From: Simplicispira lacusdiani
GTDB lineage: Bacteria > Pseudomonadota > Gammaproteobacteria > Burkholderiales > Burkholderiaceae_C
DNA length: 64,000 bases
Reading direction: 5' to 3'
NCBI RefSeq assembly: GCF_003604195.1
Contig: NZ_QXGR01000006.1
Location: forward strand, 186,001 to 250,000
Both the position numbers and the translations under genes were made by a program. How positions within the stretch are numbered: position 1 is the first letter of the stretch; the number at the start of each line of letters is the position of its first letter. The notes beneath the pieces are model-generated. The model had not been told where the DNA came from, made no database searches, and saw nothing but the letters and a program-made list of their open reading frames with translations. This document shows positions 38,910 to 48,410 of the stretch, in pieces.

Positions 38910-40201
38910 CGTCGCCGGCAGCCGCCCTGCCCTGGCGTGCCGGGCTGGCCTACGGCCTGCTGGGGATGCCGCTGGCCTTTGCCGCCCTGCCGCTGTATGT
39001 GGTGCTACCCCACCACTACGCGCGCGGCCTGGGGCTGTCGCTCGCCACGGTGGGCGCCCTGCTGATGGTGGTGCGCCTGATCGACGCCGTGGCCGAGCCG
39101 CTGCTGGGGCGCCTGAGCGATGCCTTGTATGCCCGCTCCTTGCGCGCCGTGCTCGGCGTGATGGGGGTATCGGCCCTGGCGCAGGTGCTGGGCATGTCGG
39201 GGCTGTTCCATCCGCTGGTGCAGGGCGAAGCCGCATTGGCGGCCTGGATGGTGGCCGGGCTGCTGCTGACCTGCCTGGCGCACAGCCAGTTGCTGATCGC
39301 CCACCAGGCCTGGGGCGTGCGCCTGGGAGGCGACCCGCTGCAGCGCGGCCGCATCGTCGCCTGGCGCGAAGGCCTGGGCCTGCTCGGTGTGATCGCGGCC
39401 TCGGGGCTGTCGGTGGCCTGGGGCACGGGGCCCATGCTCGCCACACAGGCGCTCGCGCTGGTTCTGGGCTGGCTGGCGCTGCGGCGGGCACCAGCGCCGC
39501 TGCCGGGCCCGGCATCCCCAGCCACCCGTGCGGCCACCTGGCAGCCCTTGCGCACGGCGGATTTCCGCCGCCTGCTGGCGGTCTATCTGTGCAACGGGAT
39601 CGCCAGCGCGGTGCCGGCATCGCTGATGCTGTTCTTCGCGCAGGACCGGCTGGAGGCCAGCGATGCGCAGATCGCGTTGTGCCTGGCGCTGTATTTCCTG
39701 TGCGGCGCGGCGTCCATGCCCGGCTGGCTGTTGCTGGTGCGGCGCATCGGGCTGCAACGCGCCTGGCTCGCCGGCATGTTGCTGGCCGTGGCCTGCTTTG
39801 GCTGGACGGCCGGGCTGACGCGCGGCGAGACCGGGTCCTTTCTGCTGATCTGCGCGTTCACTGGCGTGGCGCTGGGGGCCGATCTGGCGCTGCCCGGCGC
39901 CCTGCTCGCGCTGCTGATCGAGCGCCAAGGCGCCCAGGGTCGCAACGACGGCGCCTACCTGGGCTGGTGGAACCTCGCCACCAAGCTGAACCTGGCGCTG
40001 GCCGCGGGTGCCGCGCTGCCGCTGCTGCAATGGGCCGGCTACGAGCCCGGCACCCAGGACCCGCAGGCTCTTGCGCACCTGGCCTGGGCCTACGCCCTGC
40101 TGCCCTGCGCCCTCAAGCTGTTGGCGGCCGCGCTGCTGTATGCCCTGCTGATCCGCCGCGAAACCCACATACCGGCCCCCACGAAAGGAATCACCCCATG
40201 A
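38906..40201 (+). CDS. MFS transporter (GPH sugar/cation symporter type)
   Basis: 431 residues with about twelve hydrophobic helices. The start RAGLAYGLLGMPLAFAALPLYVVLPHHYARGLG and the loop VRLIDAVAEPLLGRLSDAL (DxxxxPxxGxxSD) are typical of the GPH branch. It overlaps neighbours at both ends by ATGA. In comparable operons a GPH-type transporter accompanies the CFA-like gene; a lipid or isoprenoid substrate is speculation. Confidence 0.92.
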   Translation: MTSPAAALPWRAGLAYGLLGMPLAFAALPLYVVLPHHYARGLGLSLATVGALLMVVRLIDAVAEPLLGRLSDALYARSLRAVLGVMGVSALAQVLGMSGLFHPLVQGEAALAAWMVAGLLLTCLAHSQLLIAHQAWGVRLGGDPLQRGRIVAWREGLGLLGVIAASGLSVAWGTGPMLATQALALVLGWLALRRAPAPLPGPASPATRAATWQPLRTADFRRLLAVYLCNGIASAVPASLMLFFAQDRLEASDAQIALCLALYFLCGAASMPGWLLLVRRIGLQRAWLAGMLLAVACFGWTAGLTRGETGSFLLICAFTGVALGADLALPGALLALLIERQGAQGRNDGAYLGWWNLATKLNLALAAGAALPLLQWAGYEPGTQDPQALAHLAWAYALLPCALKLLAAALLYALLIRRETHIPAPTKGITP

Positions 40202-40734
40202 CCACACGCCGCCTCGTGATGCTGGCCGCCCTGGGCGGTGCCGCCGGCCTGATGGGCTGCGCCAGCCCGCAGCCATCGCAGTACGCGCAGGAACGTCCGC
40301 TGCTCGAACTGGACCGCTACTTCAACGGCCGCGTGCGGGCCCATGGCATTTTCCAGAAGCGCGGCGGCGAGGTGGTGCGGCGCTTCACGGTGGTGATGGA
40401 CTGCCACTGGGAAGGCAACCAGGGCGTGCTGGACGAGCGCTTCACCTATGCCGATGGCAGTACCGAGCGCCGCGTCTGGCGGCTGACCAAGCACGCGGAC
40501 GGCCGCTACACCGGCCGCGCCGACGACGTGGTGGGCGAGGCCCGTGGGCAGACTGCCGGCAACGCCTTCCGCTGGAACTACACCCTGCGCCTGCCCGTGG
40601 ACGGCACCGTGTACGAGGTGCAGTTCGACGACTGGATGTTCCTGATCGACGACCGCGTCATGCTCAACCGCGCCACCATGAGCAAGTTCGGCATCCGGCT
40701 GGGCGAGGTGCTGCTGTCCTTCACCAAGGAATGA
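40198..40734 (+). CDS. DUF3833 lipoprotein
   Basis: 178 residues with lipobox GLMGC (Cys21). The mature domain reads LLELDRYFNGRVRAHGIFQKRGGEVVRRFTVVMDCHWEGNQGVLDERFTYADG and LPVDGTVYEVQFDDWMFLIDDRVMLNRATMSKFGIRLGEV, diagnostic for DUF3833, a beta-rich lipocalin-like family. It is a likely envelope partner that could carry modified lipids. AAAGGAA precedes the ATG, which overlaps the MFS stop. Confidence 0.92.
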   Translation: MTTRRLVMLAALGGAAGLMGCASPQPSQYAQERPLLELDRYFNGRVRAHGIFQKRGGEVVRRFTVVMDCHWEGNQGVLDERFTYADGSTERRVWRLTKHADGRYTGRADDVVGEARGQTAGNAFRWNYTLRLPVDGTVYEVQFDDWMFLIDDRVMLNRATMSKFGIRLGEVLLSFTKE

Positions 40735-40747
40735 ACACGGGAACGCC

Positions 40748-41530
40748 ATGGGACTGAACCCGGGAATCACCGACTGGCAGGGCCGGCGCGTCTGGCTGAT
40801 CGGCGCATCGAGCGGCATCGGCCGGGCCGTGGCCGATGCGCTGCACGCCCGTGGAGCGCAGGTCTGCGTGTCGGCGCGGCAACGCGCCGCGCTGGAGGAT
40901 TTTGAGCGCAGCCACCCCGGCAGCCGGGCGCTGGCGCTGGACGTGACCGACCGCAGCGCGACGCTGGCCGCGGCGCAGCACTTGCTCGCGGAAGGACCGC
41001 TCGACCTGGTCTGCTACTGCGCGGGCCACTACCGGCCCATGCGCGCGGACGCGCTCGACCTGGACGAAATGCTGCGCCACCAGCAGGTGAACCAGACCGG
41101 AGCGCTGCATGTGCTCGCCGCCGTGGTACCCGCATTGCTGGAGGCCGCGCGCCAGGGCCGCGCGCCGCACCTGAGCCTGGTAGCCAGCGTGGCCGGCTGG
41201 CGTGGGCTACCGCAAAGCCTTGCCTATGGCCCGACCAAGGCGGCGCTGATCAGCCTGGCGGAAACCCTGTTCCTCGACCTGCGGCCTCGGGGCGTGGGCG
41301 TCAGCGTGGTCAACCCGGGCTTTGTCGATACGCCGCTGACAGCGCAGAACCGCTTTCGCATGCCGGCATTGATCACGCCCGACCAGGCCGCCGCCGCGAT
41401 GCTGCGGGGCTGGCAACGGGGGGACTTCGAGATGCACTTTCCCCGACGTTTCACGGGCATGCTCAAGGCCATGCGCTTGCTGCCTTACCGCTGGTACTTC
41501 GCGCTGGTGCACCGCATGACAGGACTTTGA
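40748..41530 (+). CDS. Short-chain dehydrogenase/reductase
   Basis: 260 residues. NAD(P)-binding GASSGIGRAVADAL, then CYCAGHY, catalytic Ser in LVASVAGW and the pair Tyr/Lys in LAYGPTKAAL, and VVNPGFVDTPLT. A standard SDR fold with unknown substrate. It is the seventh gene in the light-type operon, 13 nt after DUF3833, a position also held by an SDR in related operons. Confidence 0.93.
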   Translation: MGLNPGITDWQGRRVWLIGASSGIGRAVADALHARGAQVCVSARQRAALEDFERSHPGSRALALDVTDRSATLAAAQHLLAEGPLDLVCYCAGHYRPMRADALDLDEMLRHQQVNQTGALHVLAAVVPALLEAARQGRAPHLSLVASVAGWRGLPQSLAYGPTKAALISLAETLFLDLRPRGVGVSVVNPGFVDTPLTAQNRFRMPALITPDQAAAAMLRGWQRGDFEMHFPRRFTGMLKAMRLLPYRWYFALVHRMTGL

Positions 41531-41533
41531 ACC

Positions 41534-42006
41534 ATGGACCACGCTGCCCCCCCTCCCTCCACCGGTCTCGGCGAGGCCGTGCTGCGCGTCGCCCGCTGGT
41601 ACGAACAGCTCACTCCCGCGAGCCTGCGCGATCTGGAGCACCACTACGCGCCGGCCGCCCGCTTCAAGGACCCGTTCAATGATGTCCAGGGCATACCGGC
41701 CATCGCAGGCATCTTCGAGCACATGTTCGCCACCCTGGATGCCCCCGGTTCCGCATCACCGACCGGGTGCTGCAGGGGGACCAGGCCTTCCTCACCTGGG
41801 AGTTCCACTTCCGCTTCCGGGGTTGGGACACGCGGAACACCCAATGCGTGCGGGGCGCCACCCACCTGCGCTTCAATGCCGAGGGGCTCATCGTCCTGCA
41901 CCGCGACTACTGGGATGCGGCCGAGGAACTGTACGAAAAACTGCCAATCGTGGGCCGGCTGATGCGCTGGCTGCGCGGCAGGATGCGCTCGGCCGAACAG
42001 CGCTGA
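41534..42006 (+). pseudogene. NTF2/SnoaL-like protein, broken by a single-base frameshift
   Basis: Two frames must be joined to give a full NTF2-like protein of about 157 residues. Frame one reads VARWYEQLTPASLRDLEHHYAPAARF...MFATLDAP from 41534; the second resumes at FRITDRVLQGDQAFLTWEFHF and ends at 42006. The break lies at the C run 41742-41746, where one C appears to be missing. It may be a true deletion or a homopolymer sequencing error. SnoaL/NTF2-like proteins are the usual last member of this operon type. Confidence 0.85.
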
Positions 42007-42045
42007 AGGCACTTCAGGGTAAAACGCCGATCGGGAGCCGCAATG

Positions 42046-42073
42046 AAAAAGGCCCTGTATCGCTACAGGGCCT
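42046..42073 (-). terminator. Terminator after tRNA-Lys (minus strand)
   Basis: 10-bp perfect stem AGGCCCTGTA/TACAGGGCCT with a 4-nt loop; on the minus strand it ends in a T run (plus-strand AAAAA at 42046-42050). It serves tRNA-Lys and may also stop the converging lipid operon. Confidence 0.88.
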
Positions 42074-42081
42074 CGAAGGAT

Positions 42082-42157
42082 TGGTAGGACGTACAAGATT
42101 CGAACTTGTGACCAACGGATTAAAAGTCCGCTGCTCTACCAACTGAGCTAACGTCCC
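42082..42157 (-). tRNA. tRNA-Lys (UUU anticodon)
   Basis: 76-nt cloverleaf with CCA encoded. Read on the minus strand: acceptor GGGACGT pairs with ACGTCCT (one G-U), D arm GCTC/GAGC, anticodon loop CTTTTAA giving TTT, and T arm ACAAG-TTCGAAT-CTTGT. Confidence 0.97.
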
Positions 42158-42194
42158 ATCCACTGAACCAAATCAGGTCCAGCAAAGCCTTGAA

Positions 42195-43019
42195 TTATAG
42201 CGCCTTTTTCGCGCCTGAATCGGAACTTCGAGCTAGCGCGTCGAGAATCCAACCCGCCGCACACTGGCCAAAGGTGGCCGTCACGGCCACCACGGAACCA
42301 TAGCCGTGGCAGTTGAGTGTTCCATCGCCTTCGATGCCGCACGATGCATCGGGCGGTGCCACGGATTCACGGCTGAAAACACAGGCGATGCCGATTTTCT
42401 TGCCTTCTTTCGGGGCGCCGTGGTGCTTGCGCAAGCGGTAGCGCAGCTGGGCCAGAAGAGGATCGTGGGTGGTCTGCGAGAGGTCGTCCACATCGACTTT
42501 GTGGGCCAGGCGCTTACCACCCGCCGCGCCCACGCTGATGAACAGCTGGCGCGTGCCACGGGCCCACGCCGCCATGGCTGTCTTGGCCGGCACCTGGTCG
42601 CAGGCATCCACCACGGCATCCACGCCGCCGGGCAGCAGTGCGGGCCAATTGCCGGGCTCTACGAACTCTTCGATGCAAGTGACCTCGCAGTCCGGATTGA
42701 TGCCAGCGATGCGTTCGCGCATGGCCTGCACCTTGGCTTGGCCCACGGTTTCTTCGAGGGCGTGGATCTGGCGGTTGATGTTGGACTCCGCCACATGGTC
42801 CAGGTCGATCAGCGTGAGGCGACCCACACCGCTGCGCGCCAAGGCCTCGGCGGCCCAGGAGCCCACGCCGCCGATGCCCACCACGGCCACATGCGCGGCC
42901 CGGATGCGGGCCGCGCCTTCCCTGCCATACAGGCGGTCGAGCCCACCGAACCGGCGCTGCTGCAGTGCCTGTCGCTCGGCCGCATCCACCACCGTGGTCC
43001 CGGGCGTGGTCTGCTCCAC
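42195..43019 (-). CDS. tcdA: tRNA threonylcarbamoyladenosine dehydratase
   Basis: About 274 residues. E1-like (ThiF/MoeB) fold: RFGGLDRLYG, nucleotide-binding GIGGVGSWAAEALARSGVG, LIDLDHVAESNINRQIHAL, and KIGIACVFSRE followed by the C-terminal GATF-like TATFG. It uses ATP to dehydrate t6A to the cyclic ct6A on tRNA. The start is uncertain: GTG at 43019 overlaps the cpoB stop (TAGTG) and gives a reasonable length, while the frame is open further upstream inside cpoB. Confidence 0.92.
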   Translation of the reverse strand: MEQTTPGTTVVDAAERQALQQRRFGGLDRLYGREGAARIRAAHVAVVGIGGVGSWAAEALARSGVGRLTLIDLDHVAESNINRQIHALEETVGQAKVQAMRERIAGINPDCEVTCIEEFVEPGNWPALLPGGVDAVVDACDQVPAKTAMAAWARGTRQLFISVGAAGGKRLAHKVDVDDLSQTTHDPLLAQLRYRLRKHHGAPKEGKKIGIACVFSRESVAPPDASCGIEGDGTLNCHGYGSVVAVTATFGQCAAGWILDALARSSDSGAKKAL

Positions 43020-43810
43020 TATTTCAACCGCGACAGGCGTTCCTTGGCCGCTGCTGCGGCTTCGGATTGCGGGTAGGCGCGCAACAGGTCTTCCAGCGTC
43101 TTGCGAGCGCCGCGTGTTTCCTTGAGTTCGATCTGGCAATTGGCGATCGAAAGTGCGGCCTCGGGCGCGCGGGCATGGTTGGGCGCGCTGGCCAGCATCG
43201 CCTTGAAGTTGGTGATGGCTTCCTTGTAATCGCGGTTGGCATACTGGGCATTGCCCAGCCAGAAACGCGCCGAAGGCGCATAGCCGCTGCGTGGGTACTG
43301 CCGCGCGAATCCCGCGAACGCGGTTTCTGCCTCCGCGAACTTGCCTTCGCGGAACTTGGCCAGCGCGGCCTCGAAATCGCGTTTTTCAGCGGGATCGGCC
43401 TGGAACTCCAGCCCGTCGACCGTCACCTTGACGGGCTCGAACTGGCGCAACCGCTCATCCACGCCCTGGGCAATGTCTTTCTGGCGGCGCTGCAACTCGG
43501 CCGCTTCGCGCATCAACTGCTCGTTCTGCCCGCGCAGCGTGGCCATCTCGCTGCGCAAGGTTTCGATTTGCGTCTGCAAATCGAGCAGGCTGCGCCGCAG
43601 CTGGGTCGAGTCTTCCTGGGCTCGGCGCAGCTCGTCGGCAGAGCGCTGGCCGGTTTGCTGGAGCATGTCCACCCGTTGCCGCAGTTCCAGGATGGCGCGA
43701 CGGGCTTCGCCGTCCTCGAAAATCGCGGCGCGGGCGGGCAGGAAGGCGCACGCCAGCGAAAGGGCCAGCAGCGTGCTGCGTGCAAGGCGCGGGGCGTTCA
43801 TGGGGCGCAT
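43019..43810 (-). CDS. cpoB: Cell division coordinator CpoB (YbgF)
   Basis: 263 residues. A signal peptide (RSTLLALSLACAFLPARAA) is followed by a trimerising coiled coil (RRAILELRQRVDMLQQTGQ...MREAAELQRRQKDIA) and C-terminal TPR repeats (YAPSARFWLGNAQYANRDYKEAITNFKAML). CpoB links Tol-Pal to peptidoglycan synthesis during constriction. ATG 43810 overlaps the pal stop (TGATG), so the two are coupled. Confidence 0.95.
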   Translation of the reverse strand: MRPMNAPRLARSTLLALSLACAFLPARAAIFEDGEARRAILELRQRVDMLQQTGQRSADELRRAQEDSTQLRRSLLDLQTQIETLRSEMATLRGQNEQLMREAAELQRRQKDIAQGVDERLRQFEPVKVTVDGLEFQADPAEKRDFEAALAKFREGKFAEAETAFAGFARQYPRSGYAPSARFWLGNAQYANRDYKEAITNFKAMLASAPNHARAPEAALSIANCQIELKETRGARKTLEDLLRAYPQSEAAAAAKERLSRLK

Positions 43811-44346
43811 CAACGGTAGGACAGCTCGGCGCGGCGGTTCTGCGCGTGGACGTCTTCGCTGTTGCCTTGGGCCGCCAGCTTCTCCTTGCCGAAGCTCACG
43901 GCTTCCATCTGGCCGTCGGGCACGCCCAGCAGGCCGAGCGATCGGCGCACGGCCTCGGCGCGCTTCTGGCCCAGCGCCAGGTTGTATTCACGGCCGCCGC
44001 GCTCGTCGGTATGGCCCTCGATCACGACCTTGCGGGTATTGCCGGACTTGATGAAGCGCGCGTGCGCATCCACCACCGACTGGAAGTCGGGCTTGATGAC
44101 GTAGCTGTCGTAATCGAAGTAGATCACGCGGCTCACACCCACTGGGCCGGCGCCATCGCGGCCCGACTGGGTCAGGTCCACGCCGCGCACGCCGCTCTGG
44201 CCGGTGTTGCCGGCATTGGCGCCGCCGTTGGTGGACAGGGCCGAACCGTTCTTGTCTTCGACGGGCACATTGTCGAGGTCGACGCCCGAACTGCAGCCGG
44301 CGACGATGGCAACGGCGGCAAGGGCAAAAGGAATGCGTTTGAACAT
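43810..44346 (-). CDS. pal: Peptidoglycan-associated lipoprotein Pal
   Basis: 178 residues with lipobox IVAGC (Cys18) and a C-terminal OmpA-like domain: VIYFDYDSYVIKPDFQSVVDAHARFI and the peptidoglycan-binding EGHTDERGGREYNLALGQKRAEAVRRSL. It anchors the outer membrane to the wall and partners TolB, encoded just upstream. AGGAGA precedes the start. Confidence 0.97.
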   Translation of the reverse strand: MFKRIPFALAAVAIVAGCSSGVDLDNVPVEDKNGSALSTNGGANAGNTGQSGVRGVDLTQSGRDGAGPVGVSRVIYFDYDSYVIKPDFQSVVDAHARFIKSGNTRKVVIEGHTDERGGREYNLALGQKRAEAVRRSLGLLGVPDGQMEAVSFGKEKLAAQGNSEDVHAQNRRAELSYR

Positions 44347-44390
44347 GGAAAAAATCTCCTGAAATACAGAAATCGAAAAAGCGGAAAAGT

Positions 44391-45710
44391 TCAGTGCTGC
44401 TGGAACGGGCCCCAGTCGGGCTCGCGGATGTCTCCGCCCTGTCCAGCCAGGCGGGCCTTGATCTTGCCGTCCAGCGTGGTGGTCATCAGGGCTTCGCGGC
44501 CCTGCTGCTGCGAGGCGTAGACGATCAGGCGGCTGTTGGGCGCGAAGCTGGGGCGTTCGTCGGCGCCGGTATCGGTGATGGCCGTGACGGTGCTGGTGGC
44601 CAATTCCATCACATGCAGCTTGAAGGCACCGCCCACGCGCGAGATGTAGGCCAGCCAGCGGCCATCGGGGCTGAGGCTGGGCGAGATGTTGTAGCTGCCG
44701 CTGAACGTGACGCGTTCGGCGTTGCCGCCCGTGCTGGGCACCTTGTAGATCTGCGGCGCACCACCCCGGTCGCTGACGAAGTAGATGAAACGGCCGTCCG
44801 GCGAGTACGACGGCTCCGTGTCGATGCCGGAGCTTTGCGTGAGCCGGCGCGGCTCGCCACCGTTGGCGTCGATGGTGTAGAGCTGGGAGTTGCCGTCGCG
44901 GCTCAGCGTGACCGCCAGGGTACGACCATCGGGCGACCAGGCCGGTGCGCTGTTGGAGCCTCGGAAGTTGGCCACCAGGCGGCGCTTGCCGCTGGCCACG
45001 TCGTGCACATAGATGACGGGCTTGCGCGACTCGAACGACACATAGGCCAACTGGCCACCCGAGGGCGACCAGGCGGGCGAGATGATGGATTCCGGGCTGG
45101 AGAGCGCGGCCTGCGCGTTTTCGCCATCGGCGTCGGCCACCCACAGGCTGTAGCGCGAACCGGCCTTGGTGACATAGGCGATGCGCGTGGAGAACACGCC
45201 GCGCTCGCCGGTCAGCTTCTCGTACACGAAGTCGGCGATGCGGTGGGCTACCAGGCGCAGGTCACCCTGCACCACCACGTAGCTCTGGCCACCGAGGTCC
45301 TGGCCGCGCACCACGTCCCACAGACGGAAGCGCACATCGAAGCGGCCGTCCGCCAGGCGCGTGATGCTGCCCGAAACCAGGGAGTCCGCGCTTTTCTGGC
45401 GCCACAGGGCGACGTCGGGGCGCGAGGTTTCGTCCAGGCGTGCGCCAGCGGTGTCCACGCTGCGGAACTGGCCGCTGCGTTCCAGGTCGGCCTGCACGAT
45501 GGCGGAGATTTTCTGCGGTGCCTGGGCCTCGTCGCGGAACTGCGCGATGGCGATGGGCAACTGGGTCATGCCCACGCCCGACACCTCCACCCGGAACTGG
45601 GCCAGTGCCGGCGCGGTGGCCAGGGCGGCGAAGGATGCCACCAGATGGCGGCGAGAGAGATGCGGCTGTGCCGCTGCGGAAGGGATTGGGAGGAATCGGT
45701 CGTTAGTCAT
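44391..45710 (-). CDS. tolB: Tol-Pal system beta-propeller protein TolB
   Basis: 439 residues. A secretion leader ([19 protein letters not shown]) precedes an N-terminal domain ([34 protein letters not shown]) and a six-bladed propeller of [44 protein letters not shown] repeats. The ATG at 45710 is taken; the frame's earlier start would be TTG. tolQ, tolR and tolA are not adjacent: upstream lies a divergent ABC exporter gene. Confidence 0.95.
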   Translation of the reverse strand: MTNDRFLPIPSAAAQPHLSRRHLVASFAALATAPALAQFRVEVSGVGMTQLPIAIAQFRDEAQAPQKISAIVQADLERSGQFRSVDTAGARLDETSRPDVALWRQKSADSLVSGSITRLADGRFDVRFRLWDVVRGQDLGGQSYVVVQGDLRLVAHRIADFVYEKLTGERGVFSTRIAYVTKAGSRYSLWVADADGENAQAALSSPESIISPAWSPSGGQLAYVSFESRKPVIYVHDVASGKRRLVANFRGSNSAPAWSPDGRTLAVTLSRDGNSQLYTIDANGGEPRRLTQSSGIDTEPSYSPDGRFIYFVSDRGGAPQIYKVPSTGGNAERVTFSGSYNISPSLSPDGRWLAYISRVGGAFKLHVMELATSTVTAITDTGADERPSFAPNSRLIVYASQQQGREALMTTTLDGKIKARLAGQGGDIREPDWGPFQQH

Positions 45711-45828
45711 TCGCAGCCATGGGAGCAACCGGACAACAGCCGATTGTCAGGCCCGAATGTTACACACTCGAACATACCCCCATGTCACAAACTGTTGGGC
45801 AGGGCGCCAAAAGTAGAATCCGTCCTAC

Positions 45829-47619
45829 ATGCAAGCCCCAGACACCGGCTCCAGGCCTTCCTCTTCCCTCCCCGCCCCCGAGCCCACCGACCGCCTGACG
45901 ACCCGGCTGGCACGGCTTTCCGTTTATTTTGGCAACCAGCGCCTGGGCTGGACAGCGGCCATCATCGCCACGCTCGTCGGCGCCATCACCGAGCCACTGA
46001 TCCCCGCCCTGCTCCAGCCCCTGCTCGACCGCGGCTTCACCGAGGGCTCGCTCCAGTTGTGGATGGTGCCCGTGGCCATCATGGGCGTTTTCCTGGTCCG
46101 CGGACTGGCGCAGTTCGTGGGCCAGTACGCGCTGGCGCGCATCGCCAACGAGGGCATGTTGATCCTGCGCAAGGCCCTGTTCGATCGGCTGCTGGCCGCC
46201 GAGATGGGCTTGTTCTCGCGCCAGACGGCCAGCGCCCTGTCCAACACCGTGGTGTACGAGGTGCAGACCGGCGCGACGCTGCTGGTGCAGGCCCTGCTGG
46301 GCATTTCGCGCGACGGTTTCACCCTGGTGGCGCTGCTGGCGTACCTGCTGTATCTGAATTGGCAGCTCACGCTGATCGTGGCCGTGGTCGTGCCGGGCGT
46401 GGCCTGGATCATGAAGACGCTCTCGCGCCGGCTCTACCACCTCACCAAAAGCGGCCAGCAGGCCACGGACGAGCTGGCCTACGTGGTCGAGGAAAATGTG
46501 CTCGCGCACCGCATGGTGCGCCTGCATGCGGCGCAGCCGTCGCAGGCCAAGCGTTTCGACACCCTGAGCCAGCGTCTGCGCGGGCTGGCCATCAAGTCCA
46601 CCATCGCCTCGTCGGCCATGACACCGCTCACCCAGCTGCTGGCGGCGGCCGCGCTGTCGGCCGTGATCTGCGTGGCGCTGTGGCAAAGCCGCGCGGCCGG
46701 GACGAACGACGTGACGGTGGGCGGTTTCGTGGCCTTCATCACGGCCATGCTGATGCTCATCGCGCCCATCCGCCGCCTGGCCGACGTGGCCAGCCCCATC
46801 ACGCGCGGCGTGGCGGCGCTGGAGCGCGGCCTGTCGCTGCTGGGCGAGACGCCCGCCGAGCGCGGCGGCACCCATGCGCCGGCCCAGGTACAGGGCGCGC
46901 TTTCGCTGCGCGAGGTGAGCGTGGCCTTCGCAGCCGACCAGGCGCCGGCGCTGGACCGTGTGAGCCTCGATGTGCGGCCCGGTGAGATCGTGGCGCTGGT
47001 GGGCCCCTCGGGCGCGGGCAAGACCACGCTGGTCAACCTGCTGCCACGCTTCGTGCAGCATGCATCCGGCCAGGTGCTGCTGGACGGCCATGCGCTTCAG
47101 GACTGGGACCTGGCCACGCTGCGCGCGCAGTTCGCGCTGGTGAGCCAGGACGTGGTGATGTTCAACGACAGCATCGCCGCCAACGTGGCGCTGGGCCAAG
47201 CCGTGGACGAGCAGCGCGTGCACGACTGCCTGGCGGCCGCCAACCTGGCAGGGCACGTGGCGGCGCTGCCGCAGGGCATCCACACGCTGGTGGGCCACAA
47301 CGCCACGCAGCTCTCGGGCGGGCAGCGCCAACGGCTGGCGATTGCGCGCGCGCTCTACAAGAACGCGCCCATCCTCATCCTCGACGAGGCCACTTCGGCG
47401 CTGGACACCGAATCCGAGCGGCTGGTGCAGGAAGCCCTGCAACGCCTGATGCAAGGCCGCACCACGCTGGTGATCGCGCACCGCCTCTCCACCATCGAGC
47501 ATGCCGACCGCGTGGTGGTGATGGAGCGCGGCCGCATCGTGGAACAGGGCACGCACGCCGAGCTGGTGGCGCTGGGCGGGCTGTATGCCCGGCTGCAGGC
47601 GCGGCCGGCCCAGGGCTGA
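45829..47619 (+). CDS. MsbA-type lipid/exporter ABC transporter (TM-ATPase fusion)
   Basis: 596 residues with six TM helices in the first 330 residues and a C-terminal ATPase: Walker [10 protein letters not shown], signature [15 protein letters not shown], Walker [14 protein letters not shown]-loop IAHRLSTI. Homodimeric half-transporter of the lipid A flippase (MsbA) subfamily. It might be msbA itself, but many exporters look alike and no lipid A genes flank it, so the symbol is withheld. It starts 118 bp from divergent tolB. Confidence 0.9.
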   Translation: MQAPDTGSRPSSSLPAPEPTDRLTTRLARLSVYFGNQRLGWTAAIIATLVGAITEPLIPALLQPLLDRGFTEGSLQLWMVPVAIMGVFLVRGLAQFVGQYALARIANEGMLILRKALFDRLLAAEMGLFSRQTASALSNTVVYEVQTGATLLVQALLGISRDGFTLVALLAYLLYLNWQLTLIVAVVVPGVAWIMKTLSRRLYHLTKSGQQATDELAYVVEENVLAHRMVRLHAAQPSQAKRFDTLSQRLRGLAIKSTIASSAMTPLTQLLAAAALSAVICVALWQSRAAGTNDVTVGGFVAFITAMLMLIAPIRRLADVASPITRGVAALERGLSLLGETPAERGGTHAPAQVQGALSLREVSVAFAADQAPALDRVSLDVRPGEIVALVGPSGAGKTTLVNLLPRFVQHASGQVLLDGHALQDWDLATLRAQFALVSQDVVMFNDSIAANVALGQAVDEQRVHDCLAAANLAGHVAALPQGIHTLVGHNATQLSGGQRQRLAIARALYKNAPILILDEATSALDTESERLVQEALQRLMQGRTTLVIAHRLSTIEHADRVVVMERGRIVEQGTHAELVALGGLYARLQARPAQG

Positions 47620-47630
47620 CCAGCCCCCTA

Positions 47631-47733
47631 TTTCCATTTCCGAAATCGTTTGTGTCTAGGCACGAGGCCGCAGGCAGTGCGGTAGCACGGCAAGGCCGAG
47701 CAACGACGACACGGACGATTTAGAAATGGAAAC
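47631..47733. repeat. Palindromic REP-like element (type 2) between the ABC exporter and ankyrin genes
   Basis: A 103-bp imperfect inverted repeat with ends TTTCCATTTCCGAAATCG and the matching CGATTTAGAAATGGAAA. The inner arms include GTGTCTAGGCACGAGGC. It fills the entire gap between two convergent genes and can act as a bidirectional terminator. It shares the CGTTGC...GCTC and GCCTAGA elements with the one at 53310-53400. Confidence 0.75.
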
Positions 47734-48410
47734 TACCAGCGGCCCCGGTTGGGCTGGCGCTTGCGCACCGCGGCGCTGATGAGATCGGCCATGTCCTTGC
47801 GGCTGGCGCGCAGGGCGAAGTCGGCGGCGGTGAGGCCCAGATGGTTCTTCAACGAAGGGTCGGCCCCTTCTTGCAGTAACAGTTGCACCGAATCGCGCGT
47901 GCCGTAGTGCACGGCCATCATCAGCGGCGTGGTGCCGTTGGGCGATTCGGCATCGATGTAGGCGTGGTGCTCCAGCAGCAGCGCGATGATTTCGGGCTGC
48001 TGCGGCTGCGTACCGGTGGCGGCATAGTGCAGCGGCGTCCAGCCGGTCTTGTTGACATCGGCGCCGCGTTCGATCAGGGTGCGCGCGGCGTTCACATGGC
48101 CACGCAGCGCCGCCATCATGAGCGGCGTTTCGTCCTGGGCGTTGCGGGCATCCACCTGCAGGTTGCTGCCCAGCAGCAGCACCTCGAAGGCCTTGAGGTT
48201 GCCGCCCTGCAAGGCCAGCGTCAGCCCGACCTGCCCCTTGGTGTCGCGCGTGTTGACGTCGAAGCCGCGCAGCAGCAATGTGGTGAGGGTGCTGGCATCG
48301 TCGCGCTGGATGGCTACGAAGAAATCCTCGAACGAGCCCGCACGGGCCGCTACGGATGCGAGGCCCGCCGCCAGGGGCAGCAGCAGCAGGCCGCGGCGCA
48401 GGGGGCTCAT
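47733..48410 (-). CDS. Secreted ankyrin-repeat protein
   Basis: 225 residues: signal peptide ([20 protein letters not shown]) and about five ankyrin repeats ([68 protein letters not shown]). Probably a periplasmic protein-binding scaffold. The start overlaps the tatD stop by ATGA, so it is translated with tatD. Partner unknown. Confidence 0.92.
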   Translation of the reverse strand: MSPLRRGLLLLPLAAGLASVAARAGSFEDFFVAIQRDDASTLTTLLLRGFDVNTRDTKGQVGLTLALQGGNLKAFEVLLLGSNLQVDARNAQDETPLMMAALRGHVNAARTLIERGADVNKTGWTPLHYAATGTQPQQPEIIALLLEHHAYIDAESPNGTTPLMMAVHYGTRDSVQLLLQEGADPSLKNHLGLTAADFALRASRKDMADLISAAVRKRQPNRGRW

